Below are positions 1-5,281 of a stretch of DNA of 23,518 bases, one piece after another. Under the pieces are notes generated by a model. It did not search any database, was not told the origin of the DNA, and was given only the letters and a program-made list of their open reading frames with translations. The stretch lies in contig CAYGVT010000016.1 of assembly GCA_964353355.1 (NCBI GenBank), positions 1 to 23,518 on the forward strand, read 5' to 3'. Within the stretch, counting starts at the first letter, position 1. Every line of letters starts with the position of its first letter. The stretch is from CAYGVT01 sp964353355. GTDB lineage: Archaea; Thermoplasmatota; DTKX01; GCA-020343715. A program made the translations under genes and the position numbers.

Positions 1-360
1 CAGCGGGTGCGGGTCGGTCGAGTCGAGCGGGTAGTTGTCGTTGTCCGTGTTCGGGTTCAGCGGGTTCGTGCCCTCGCGGAACTCACGGAGGTTCGTCCAC
101 CCGTCGTTGTCGGAGTCGAAGTTGTCGTCCCTGATGTTCGCCGGATCGAGGCCGTACATGACCTCCCAACCGTCCCAGCAGCCGCCACCATCGGTGTCGG
201 GGTTGAGGGGGTTGGTGCCTGCACGGAACTCGTCGAGGTTGCCCAGCTTGTCGCCGTCGGGGTCGGCCTTCTTGTCCGTGGGGTCAGTCGGGCCCCAGGC
301 GAGAGCGGTCCCAGCGGTGGCGACGAACATGAGCGCCACAAGCAACGCGAGCTTCTTCAT
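1..360 (-). CDS. Secreted protein with thrombospondin type-3-like calcium-binding repeats (partial, 3' end off the left edge)
   Basis: The first 120 residues of a gene that runs off the window. The ATG is at 358-360. Residues 1-21 form a signal peptide (MKK, a hydrophobic core, then TALA before the likely cleavage site). The mature part begins WGPTDP and carries Asp-rich loops of the thrombospondin type-3/EF-hand-like kind: DPDGDKLGNLDEF, NPDTDGGG, DSDNDGWTNLREF and NPNTDNDN, with the DxDxDG spacing that binds calcium in that family. It is a clear paralogue of the gene at 1737-2324, with almost the same repeat order and the same ending STDPHPL. It is probably exported and calcium-stabilised, as a surface or matrix protein. 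The partner and exact role cannot be seen. A TATA box lies 44 nt upstream of the start. Confidence 0.85.
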   Translation of the reverse strand, partial: MKKLALLVALMFVATAGTALAWGPTDPTDKKADPDGDKLGNLDEFRAGTNPLNPDTDGGGCWDGWEVMYGLDPANIRDDNFDSDNDGWTNLREFREGTNPLNPNTDNDNYPLDSTDPHPL

Positions 361-403
361 ATTGCCACACCCTGTATTTTACTGAGCTTTCAAAGGCACC
401 CAT

Positions 404-413
404 CCTATATAAG
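404..413 (-). promoter_or_regulatory. TATA box of the partial secreted-protein gene
   Basis: On the minus strand this reads CTTATATAGG preceded by AAAAAG, about 44 nt before the ATG at 360. That predicts a transcript start near 380-385 and a 20-25 nt leader. A GTAC-N4-TTCGAA motif sits 8 nt upstream of it. Confidence 0.55.
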
Positions 414-420
414 CTTTTTA

Positions 421-434
421 GTACATGTTTCGAA
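421..434 (+). promoter_or_regulatory. GTAC-N4-TTCGAA motif, copy 1
   Basis: GTAC, ATGT, TTCGAA. The same pattern occurs twice at 2470-2502, upstream of the paralogous gene. It lies directly upstream of the TATA box at 404-413, where an archaeal activator or repressor would bind. The operator role is inferred from the position and the recurrence. Confidence 0.4.
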
Positions 435-499
435 GCGTCTCAGGGGGTCCCGGGGCGAGCCAGTATCCCGGGGTCGAAAAGGGGGGTCAGGGGCCCTCC

Positions 500-511
500 G
501 GTACACTGGCT
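500..511 (+). repeat. 12-bp element shared by the two paralogue upstream regions (forward copy)
   Basis: GGTACACTGGCT, followed three bases later by TTCGAA (515-520). The exact reverse complement is at 2416-2427, upstream of the second secreted-protein gene, also next to a TTCGAA (2395-2400). Confidence 0.45.
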
Positions 512-543
512 GCCTTCGAACGGACGTTTCGAGGGGAAACTGT

Positions 544-643
544 CCCGGGAGAGGGCCCGGGAGGGCCCCGGGAGAGCCCCGGGAGGGTCCCGGGAGGTGC
601 CCGAAATGTGTCCGGGAGGGGCCCGGGGCGCTGCCGGGAGGGC
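544..643. repeat. 11-bp tandem repeat, consensus CCCGGGAGRGN
   Basis: CCCGGGAG or close variants start at 556, 567, 578, 589, 600 (degenerate, CCCGAAA), 611, 622 and 633, an exact 11-nt period, with a further copy at 544. The block lies between the 3' end of the TraB-family gene (662) and the upstream region of the partial secreted-protein gene. Units contain CCCGGG and GGGCCC palindromes, so the array can fold into strong GC hairpins. It could act as a terminator, as a protein-binding array with nearly one site per helical turn, or be a neutral microsatellite. The rest of 361-661 holds only the promoter elements listed; I see no gene in it. Confidence 0.7.
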
Positions 644-661
644 CCTCTCATGCACCTGCGC

Positions 662-1414
662 CTACGGCCTCTCGACGTGGAACGAGAAGCTCATCGAGGC
701 GCCCGCGGGCAGCTCGCTGTCGGGGTGGAGCCGGTTGTCCTGCCACTTCTTGATGAAGTCGTCGGAACGCAGCTCGGACAGGCGCAGCACCTCGTGCTCG
801 AGGGCCATGCCCTTGAGGCGGCCGGAGATGCCCTGGATGTGCCCGTCGCCCAGCACGGCCACGATGTTGGGGTGGACGGCGTGCAGCCTCCTGAGCTGCT
901 CGGCCATGTGGTCGTCGCGCTCGTCCATGAGGATCCGCTTGATGGTCGGGAACCGCTTGCCGAGCTCGTGCATGACCTCGTCTTGGTTCTCCTCGAACCG
1001 CGCGAGCTCCTTCTCGACGCGCCGCTTGGTCATGAACACGCTGCCCAGGGCGCTCATGAGCAGCCAGAAGCGCTCCCGCAGCGTGAGCGCGGCCACCATG
1101 CGCTTGAAAACGACGGTCGCCTCCATGTCTATCAGGGCGACGTTCGCGCCCAGCTCGCGCGCGGCCTCGACGGCCGCGAGCATCTCGTCGCCGACCGACG
1201 AGCCGTAGCTCTCCGCGAGCCGCTCCTGGAAGGACGAGAGCATGGTGTAGACCATCGAGGGCCCGCGGCCCCTCTCCCGTGACACGAGCGCGTCGTAGCG
1301 CATGCGGTCGAGCTCGACGCAGACGAGGTCGGGACGCACGCGGCTGACGACGGCCTGGACCGACTCCCGCAGCTGGAAGACGTGGCCCACCCCGACCAGC
1401 GTGATCATCTCCAT
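662..1414 (-). CDS. TraB/PrgY family protein, probable metalloprotease-like domain
   Basis: A 250-aa protein with the three marks of the TraB/PrgY (TIKI-like) family: an N-terminal GVGH (residues 8-11), a Glu in VCVELD (E35), ERD near 165-167, and a late GDGH (189-192) followed by IQGI. In this family the conserved His and Glu residues are thought to form a metal site; members include Enterococcus PrgY and animal TIKI proteases. There is no signal peptide. The only hydrophobic stretch is short (about residues 115-128), so this looks like the soluble form without the C-terminal membrane helices found in many archaeal TraB proteins. The start chosen is the ATG at 1414; a second ATG two codons later is possible. 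No Shine-Dalgarno is visible, and an AT-richer stretch at 1431-1444 would fit a leaderless promoter. The substrate is unknown. Confidence 0.85.
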   Translation of the reverse strand: MEMITLVGVGHVFQLRESVQAVVSRVRPDLVCVELDRMRYDALVSRERGRGPSMVYTMLSSFQERLAESYGSSVGDEMLAAVEAARELGANVALIDMEATVVFKRMVAALTLRERFWLLMSALGSVFMTKRRVEKELARFEENQDEVMHELGKRFPTIKRILMDERDDHMAEQLRRLHAVHPNIVAVLGDGHIQGISGRLKGMALEHEVLRLSELRSDDFIKKWQDNRLHPDSELPAGASMSFSFHVERP

Positions 1415-1736
1415 CGCGATGGGGGGCGGCGTATTTCACCTTTTTGACACGAAATCGGGCAGTGAGCGGTGGTGGCCAACGCCGTAGGGGAGCGCGGGGC
1501 GTTCATGGAGCCGGTGCGGGGAGGGGGAGGGGGAGGGGGGGGAGGGCGGAGGGCCGGGGTAGGGCGGGGGGCCGGGGGAGGGCGGCGGGGCGGGGGGGGC
1601 ATCGTGAGCCGGGCCCCCATGGGGATGGAAGGCGGGGAACGAGAAGACCGCGCTCCACTCCTCCAGAGTGGAGCGCCGTTCGATTGGGGGAGGGGGGGCG
1701 AGGTGGGACACCCCCCTCCCGTCGAGGGGATCGCGC
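1415..1736. other. Non-coding gap with G-tract block (1518-1600)
   Basis: No gene is visible in this 322-nt gap. On the plus strand, 1518-1600 is almost uninterrupted G-tracts broken by single A or C bases, with a shorter purine block at 1686-1700. Four or more G3+ tracts lie within loop distance of each other, so intramolecular G-quadruplexes are possible. Read-through transcripts of the 1737-2324 gene would be C-rich here. The left end (1431-1444) carries the probable promoter of the TraB-family gene, and 1650-1676 forms a perfect hairpin. Confidence 0.6.
1650..1676 (-). terminator. Perfect 11-bp hairpin downstream of the secreted TSP3-like gene
   Basis: GCGCTCCACTC (1650-1660), loop CTCCA (1661-1665), GAGTGGAGCGC (1666-1676): 11 perfect pairs and a 5-nt loop. 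It lies 60 nt after the stop codon of the minus-strand gene at 1737. No U-run follows, only a pyrimidine-rich stretch. It could be a 3'-end stability structure or terminator, or a protein-binding inverted repeat. Confidence 0.5.
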
Positions 1737-2324
1737 CTACATACCCTCGATGAACTCCACAAGCCCGTCGTGGTCGGTGTCCGTGGGCGGGTCAGGGTCC
1801 GGGGGGAAGGGGACCGGGTCCGGGCCCGGAATGGGCGGCTGGGGGGTGGGCATCGGACCCGGTGGACCGGGGTAGGGTCCCGGGGGCTGGGGATTGGGAC
1901 CGGGGAATGGTACAGGCCCAGGGCCTGTGCCAGGGTCCACGACGGGCCCCTTCCCGTCGGGGACCAACGGGTGCGGGTCGGTGGAGTCGAGCGTGTAGTT
2001 GTCATAGTCCGTGTTGGGGTTCCTGGGGTTGGTGCCCTCGCGGAACTCGCGCACGTTCGTCCATCCGTCGTTGTCGGAGTCGTACGCGTCGTCCTTCGCG
2101 TAGGCGGGCTGCAGGCCGTACATGACCTCCCACCCGTCCCAGCATCCGCCACCGTCCGTGTCGGGGATGAGCGGGTTCGTGCCCCAGCGGAACTCGTCGA
2201 GGTTCCCGAGCCGGTCCCCGTCGGGGTCGGCCTTCTTGTCGCCGGGGTCGTTGGGCCCCCACGCTAGCGCGGGGGCGGCGCTCGCGATGAGCAGGCACAC
2301 AACCAATATCGCCGTCTTTCGCAT
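1737..2324 (-). CDS. Secreted protein with thrombospondin type-3-like repeats and a Pro/Gly-rich stalk
   Basis: A 195-aa protein. Residues 1-21 are a signal peptide (MRKTAIL, hydrophobic core, cleavage after PALA). Residues 22-120 hold the Asp-rich calcium-binding loops DPDGDRLGNLDEF, IPDTDGGG, DSDNDGWTNVREF and NPNTDYDN, and a GCWDGWEVMYGL segment whose lone Cys is shared with the paralogue at 1-360. Residues 125-180 are almost purely Pro/Gly with a few Asp (PGPNPQPPGPYPGPPGP-like), a rigid stalk. A last EF-hand-like loop, DTDHDGLVEFIEGM, ends the protein. It is probably exported and calcium-binding, with the stalk crossing the cell envelope or presenting the domain. There is no membrane anchor or sorting tail, so it is either released or held non-covalently. 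A good Shine-Dalgarno (2331-2338) supports the ATG at 2324. Its function is unknown. Confidence 0.85.
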   Translation of the reverse strand: MRKTAILVVCLLIASAAPALAWGPNDPGDKKADPDGDRLGNLDEFRWGTNPLIPDTDGGGCWDGWEVMYGLQPAYAKDDAYDSDNDGWTNVREFREGTNPRNPNTDYDNYTLDSTDPHPLVPDGKGPVVDPGTGPGPVPFPGPNPQPPGPYPGPPGPMPTPQPPIPGPDPVPFPPDPDPPTDTDHDGLVEFIEGM

Positions 2325-2330
2325 ACCGTC

Positions 2331-2338
2331 ATCACCTC
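2331..2338 (-). promoter_or_regulatory. Shine-Dalgarno GAGGTGAT
   Basis: On the minus strand GAGGTGAT sits 6 nt before the ATG at 2324, which fixes that start. Confidence 0.7.
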
Positions 2339-2371
2339 AAAGCCGTCTTGGGCCATACTCTGTCCGCATCG

Positions 2372-2380
2372 GTTATAAGC
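2372..2380 (-). promoter_or_regulatory. TATA box of the TSP3-like gene
   Basis: GCTTATAAC on the minus strand, 48 nt before the ATG, predicting a leader of about 20-25 nt that includes the Shine-Dalgarno. A TTCGAA (2395-2400) lies about 18 nt from it, the same spacing seen between box and motif at the paralogue's promoter. Confidence 0.6.
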
Positions 2381-2415
2381 GTTATACGACACGGTTCGAA
2401 GGATGCGCTCGTACT

Positions 2416-2427
2416 AGCCAGTGTACC
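2416..2427 (-). repeat. 12-bp element shared by the two paralogue upstream regions (reverse copy)
   Basis: AGCCAGTGTACC on the plus strand, an exact reverse complement of 500-511. It overlaps the palindrome at 2423-2434. Confidence 0.45.
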
Positions 2428-2434
2428 TAGGTAC
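2423..2434. promoter_or_regulatory. 12-bp perfect palindrome GTACCTAGGTAC
   Basis: A fully symmetric 12-mer in the upstream region of the TSP3-like gene, between its TATA box and the GTAC-N4-TTCGAA pair. It could be a dimeric regulator site; no binding protein can be named. Confidence 0.35.
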
Positions 2435-2469
2435 GGTTAGGGGCACGCCCAATGACACGTGATAACATG

Positions 2470-2483
2470 GTACAAAGTTCGAA
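2470..2483 (+). promoter_or_regulatory. GTAC-N4-TTCGAA motif, copy 2
   Basis: GTAC, AAAG, TTCGAA. It starts 19 nt before copy 3. It lies about 90 nt upstream of the TATA box of the gene at 1737-2324, in the gap after the radical SAM gene. Confidence 0.4.
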
Positions 2484-2488
2484 GGTTG

Positions 2489-2502
2489 GTACGAGCTTCG
2501 AA
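2489..2502 (+). promoter_or_regulatory. GTAC-N4-TTCGAA motif, copy 3
   Basis: GTAC, GAGC, TTCGAA. It is in the same orientation as copy 2, with its start 19 nt later. Confidence 0.4.
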
Positions 2503-2533
2503 ATATCGGCCCGTCGCCCCAACCACGGAGTGG

Positions 2534-4309
2534 TCACATCCGCAGAAGCTGCGCTAGCGCGTCCGCCGCGACGGGCTCGTCCAGGAGCGAGCGCAGGTGG
2601 GCCATGTCCCTGACGGGGCGGCCGAGCACCAACCTCGCCGCGCGCTTCTTTCCGATACCGGGGACTGCCGCGAGCACCGACATGGGCGCGGCGTCGAGGT
2701 CGAGCGGGTACGGGACCGCGGTCACGCTGCGAGGGCCCCACGACACGACCGCGACGTCGATGGCACGGTCCAGCTCGAGCTTGGTCGGGACGCCCACCAG
2801 AAGGGGGTACGAGCCGATCTGGCGGCCGAAGGTCGTGCCCCCATCATGGACCTCGGTCCACACGCCCCTGAGGACCGTGCCGTAGGGCACGAGGCGTCGG
2901 AGCATGGGACGGTCGAACTCCTCGCGCGCGCGCTCCTTGAAGGCCCGGAACTCGCCGTGGTGGCGGCGCACGTCGAACTCGTCGCACACGGGGGCCACCT
3001 GCCGGATGTTCGTGCGCCGCACGACGAGGCCCTCCGCGAGCACCTGCCTGAGGAAGGCCATGTCGAGCTCGAACGTGCGCTCGGTCTCGCCGTGGAGGCC
3101 CGCGAGGAGGTTGATGCCGGGCAGGAGCCACGGGAGGCCCGTAGGGCCCCGCTCGCCGCCGATGCGGCCGATGAGCCGGATGGCATCGAGCGCCTGCTCG
3201 GGCGTGGCGTTGAGGTGGTTGGCCTCCCTGACCGCGGGGTCGGCGCTCTCGATGCCGAGCGCGACCACGTTGCCGGACGTGCAGTGGCGCACGAGGAGGC
3301 GCGTGACCTCCTCGGCCTCCCGCGGGTGCTCGGCGATGACGGCGGGGTTGGCGTTGTCGACGTGGAGCACCTCGAGGCCGGGCGCGGCCGCCCGCACGCC
3401 CTCGAGCAGCTCGCGGATGGCTACCGGGTCAGGGGTGGGGGCCTCCGCCCTGCCCACGTCCTCGGCGCGGTAGGAGTATATGCACGACTGTCCCCCCAGC
3501 CGGAAGGCGACCGCTCCCGCGGCCGCGAGCGCCGCCACCTCCTTGGCCACCGCCTTGGGGGTGCGGAACCTGGGCGGGACGTCCCTGACCGTGGTGCAGA
3601 AGGAGCAGCCGCCGAAGGCATGCCGGACGCAGCCCCTGTAGGTCTCGACCTCGGCGACGAGCGGGCGCGGGAAGTCCGGGTGCCGCACGACGGTGGGGGC
3701 TCCCAGGACGGGCCACCGGCCCCACTCCGCGGCCGTGCGCAAGCGGTGGCGCGGCGCGCGCTCGCCCGCGACCAGGTCATGCACGAAAGCGTCGCCGTCC
3801 GCGGTGGCGATGTGGTCGAAGGCGCGCCGCACGTCCTCCCCCGCGGGCGCGCCCGATGTCCACCCCCACCTCGCGGCCGCGCCCGCGAGCACGGTCGTCG
3901 CCTCTGCGTTGGACGCGACCTCTGCAAGCTCGCGCCCCGACGCGGGCCGGCCCCGGAGGTAGTTGCCCGGCACCACGGCGCCAGCGACCAGGACCACGAC
4001 GTCCCAGCGCCCCCGCGGGGGCATGAGCCGTCCGGGCGCGGGCCTGGCCCCCTCGCCGCCCGGGGCGACGCCACGGCGCCGTCTCCCCCCGTGCGTGGCC
4101 CGTCTCGTCTCGCGCCGCTCGCGGCGGAGGGCGCCGTCCTCGCGGCGGCCCGCCCATCCGCGCAGCTGGTCGATGGTCACGTAGCCCGCGAACGACGCGC
4201 CCGCGTCGACCGCGGCGCCCGCGATGTACCGGGGCAGCGGCGCGATGTAGGGCGGCACGCCGAGCGCTGCGGGCTCGTCGGTGTAGCCGTCGACGACGAG
4301 GACCTGCAC
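2534..4309 (-). CDS. Radical SAM protein with C-terminal helix-hairpin-helix (COG1031-type)
   Basis: A 591-aa protein. The start VLVVDGYTDEPAALGVPPYI is the typical opening of the archaeal COG1031 radical SAM family. The cluster motif is at C227, C235 and C238 (GCVRHAFGGCSFC), a CX7CX2C arrangement instead of the common CX3CX2C; GGCSFC is also usual for this family. A SAM-binding barrel follows (GGQSC, VDNANPAVIAEHP, LGIESADP). The last 50 residues hold a helix-hairpin-helix (VPGIGKKRAARLVLGRP), which suggests a nucleic-acid substrate or partner; the reaction is not known. Residues 53-101 are an Arg/Gly-rich insertion. The start is a GTG at 4307-4309 with no Shine-Dalgarno; a TATA-like stretch 25-30 nt upstream suggests a leaderless mRNA. 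The gene is divergent from 4456-5247. Confidence 0.85.
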   Translation of the reverse strand: MQVLVVDGYTDEPAALGVPPYIAPLPRYIAGAAVDAGASFAGYVTIDQLRGWAGRREDGALRRERRETRRATHGGRRRRGVAPGGEGARPAPGRLMPPRGRWDVVVLVAGAVVPGNYLRGRPASGRELAEVASNAEATTVLAGAAARWGWTSGAPAGEDVRRAFDHIATADGDAFVHDLVAGERAPRHRLRTAAEWGRWPVLGAPTVVRHPDFPRPLVAEVETYRGCVRHAFGGCSFCTTVRDVPPRFRTPKAVAKEVAALAAAGAVAFRLGGQSCIYSYRAEDVGRAEAPTPDPVAIRELLEGVRAAAPGLEVLHVDNANPAVIAEHPREAEEVTRLLVRHCTSGNVVALGIESADPAVREANHLNATPEQALDAIRLIGRIGGERGPTGLPWLLPGINLLAGLHGETERTFELDMAFLRQVLAEGLVVRRTNIRQVAPVCDEFDVRRHHGEFRAFKERAREEFDRPMLRRLVPYGTVLRGVWTEVHDGGTTFGRQIGSYPLLVGVPTKLELDRAIDVAVVSWGPRSVTAVPYPLDLDAAPMSVLAAVPGIGKKRAARLVLGRPVRDMAHLRSLLDEPVAADALAQLLRM

Positions 4310-4332
4310 ACGGGGGGCTAGGTCGGGCGCGC

Positions 4333-4340
4333 TACATTAG
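4333..4340 (-). promoter_or_regulatory. Possible TATA element of the radical SAM gene
   Basis: The minus strand reads AAACC then CTAATGTA, resembling the AACC-TTTATAT arrangement used by the Lhr gene, and is centred about 28 nt from the GTG start. This fits leaderless transcription. The match is weak. Confidence 0.35.
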
Positions 4341-4409
4341 GGTTTGGAGCGCGCGTGCCCGCGGACGCGTCGAGCGATGCGCCCGGTGCGGGAGCCTGGC
4401 CAAATCAAT

Positions 4410-4420
4410 AAGGTTTATAT
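4410..4420 (+). promoter_or_regulatory. BRE/TATA element AAGG-TTTATAT
   Basis: A clear archaeal promoter: AAGG followed by TTTATAT, about 40 nt before the TTG start at 4456. The predicted transcript start is near 4440, just before the Shine-Dalgarno. Confidence 0.65.
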
Positions 4421-4441
4421 CGGCCGCGGGGCATTGCCCGC

Positions 4442-4450
4442 GGGAGGTAG
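4442..4450 (+). promoter_or_regulatory. Shine-Dalgarno that fixes a TTG start
   Basis: GGGAGGTAG ends 5 nt before the TTG at 4456-4458. It is the strongest ribosome-binding site in this part of the window and is the reason for accepting the rare start codon. Confidence 0.7.
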
Positions 4451-4455
4451 TCCGT

Positions 4456-5247
4456 TTGCCGGCCGGGGGAGCACGCTGGAAGGACGTCCGGGAGTTCCTG
4501 GACGACATGCCCCTGTCGCACTGCGCAGTGAAGCCCCCGCACGAGTACTGCACGATTTGCATGCGCATCGACTACGGCGTGGCCAATGACTGCCCGCTCT
4601 TCTCCCAGCCCTACGCGGGCGGGATGGCGGCGGCGGCGACCCCCGCCAGGCCGGCCGCCGCTGCGTCCCACGAGCCGGTGCTCGACCACCTCTCCCGCGA
4701 CGACGTGAGCCACGCCCTCAGGGGCGACGACTTCCCCCTCATCGAGTTCGCGGGCCCGCGCAGGGCCGCGGTCAAGGCCAAGGCGGGCGCGAAGGCCGCG
4801 CCCCCTTCCGCGAGGCGTGGGGACGAGGAGCCCCTGGACGTCGCGCCCCTCGAGGTCGTGCCGCTGGGTACGGAGTCGCCAGTGCCCGCCACCCGGCCAG
4901 TGGCCGAGCCAGGGACCGTCTCGATGGCGCCCGTCCCTGAGGCCGCGCCCTCGGACGTCGGGGCCGCCAGCGACACCGAGGTCGCCCCCGCCGCGGAGGA
5001 GGGCCAGGCGCGGCCCAAGGTCGACCCCGAGGAGCTCATGCACCGCATCATGGAGGAGCTCGAGATCCCCGAGGACGAGGAGGAGGCCGGGGAGCCCGGC
5101 GATGCCGTGGAGGCCGGTGCGGCCGGCGTCCACGCCGAGGAACGGCGGGACGAGGGCTCGCGGGGCGCGACCGGCGCCGACGGGGGTAAGCCCCGCGTCG
5201 TCGAGAAGCGCATCGTGCTGCGCAAGCGCAAGAAGGGCGATGAGTGA
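4456..5247 (+). CDS. Uncharacterised protein: N-terminal Cys4 cluster and long acidic Ala/Pro-rich tail
   Basis: A 263-aa protein that I do not recognise. The start is a TTG with a strong Shine-Dalgarno and a TATA box upstream. Residues 1-50 look folded and contain C23, C32, C35 and C46 (HC-x8-CTIC-x10-C), a possible metal site. Residues 55-180 are Ala/Pro/Glu-rich and probably disordered. Around residues 195-215, DPEELMHRIMEELEIPEDEEE looks like a conserved acidic helix, a candidate protein-docking segment. The end is basic (VVEKRIVLRKRKKGDE). No signal peptide or membrane helix is seen. The mixed acidic and basic tails suggest a scaffold or nucleic-acid-associated factor, but that is only inference. 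It is convergent with the DRG GTPase gene; the two stop codons are 30 nt apart inside one hairpin. Confidence 0.75.
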   Translation: MPAGGARWKDVREFLDDMPLSHCAVKPPHEYCTICMRIDYGVANDCPLFSQPYAGGMAAAATPARPAAAASHEPVLDHLSRDDVSHALRGDDFPLIEFAGPRRAAVKAKAGAKAAPPSARRGDEEPLDVAPLEVVPLGTESPVPATRPVAEPGTVSMAPVPEAAPSDVGAASDTEVAPAAEEGQARPKVDPEELMHRIMEELEIPEDEEEAGEPGDAVEAGAAGVHAEERRDEGSRGATGADGGKPRVVEKRIVLRKRKKGDE

Positions 5248-5281
5248 CGGCGCGCGCCCGTGCCGGCGCCCGCGTCGTCAC
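5244..5281. terminator. Convergent-gene hairpin spanning both stop codons
   Basis: GTGACGGCGCG (5244-5254) pairs with CGCGTCGTCAC (5271-5281): ten Watson-Crick pairs plus one G-T wobble, with a 16-nt GC-rich loop. The stop codon of the plus-strand gene (5245-5247) and that of the minus-strand DRG gene (5278-5280) both lie in the stem. The structure could insulate the two convergent transcripts. Confidence 0.5.

Noticed and set aside
425..1282. Plus-strand frame crossing the 11-bp repeats and the TraB gene
   Set aside because: It is low complexity and opposite a recognisable TraB-family protein, with no promoter or ribosome-binding site of its own.
1405..1735. Small open frames rich in Pro, Arg or Gly over the G-tract block
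   Set aside because: Homopolymer-like composition with no start signals. They are explained by the base skew.
2597..4321. Plus-strand frame of 574 codons
   Set aside because: It is a shadow of the radical SAM gene, whose family motifs are unmistakable on the minus strand.
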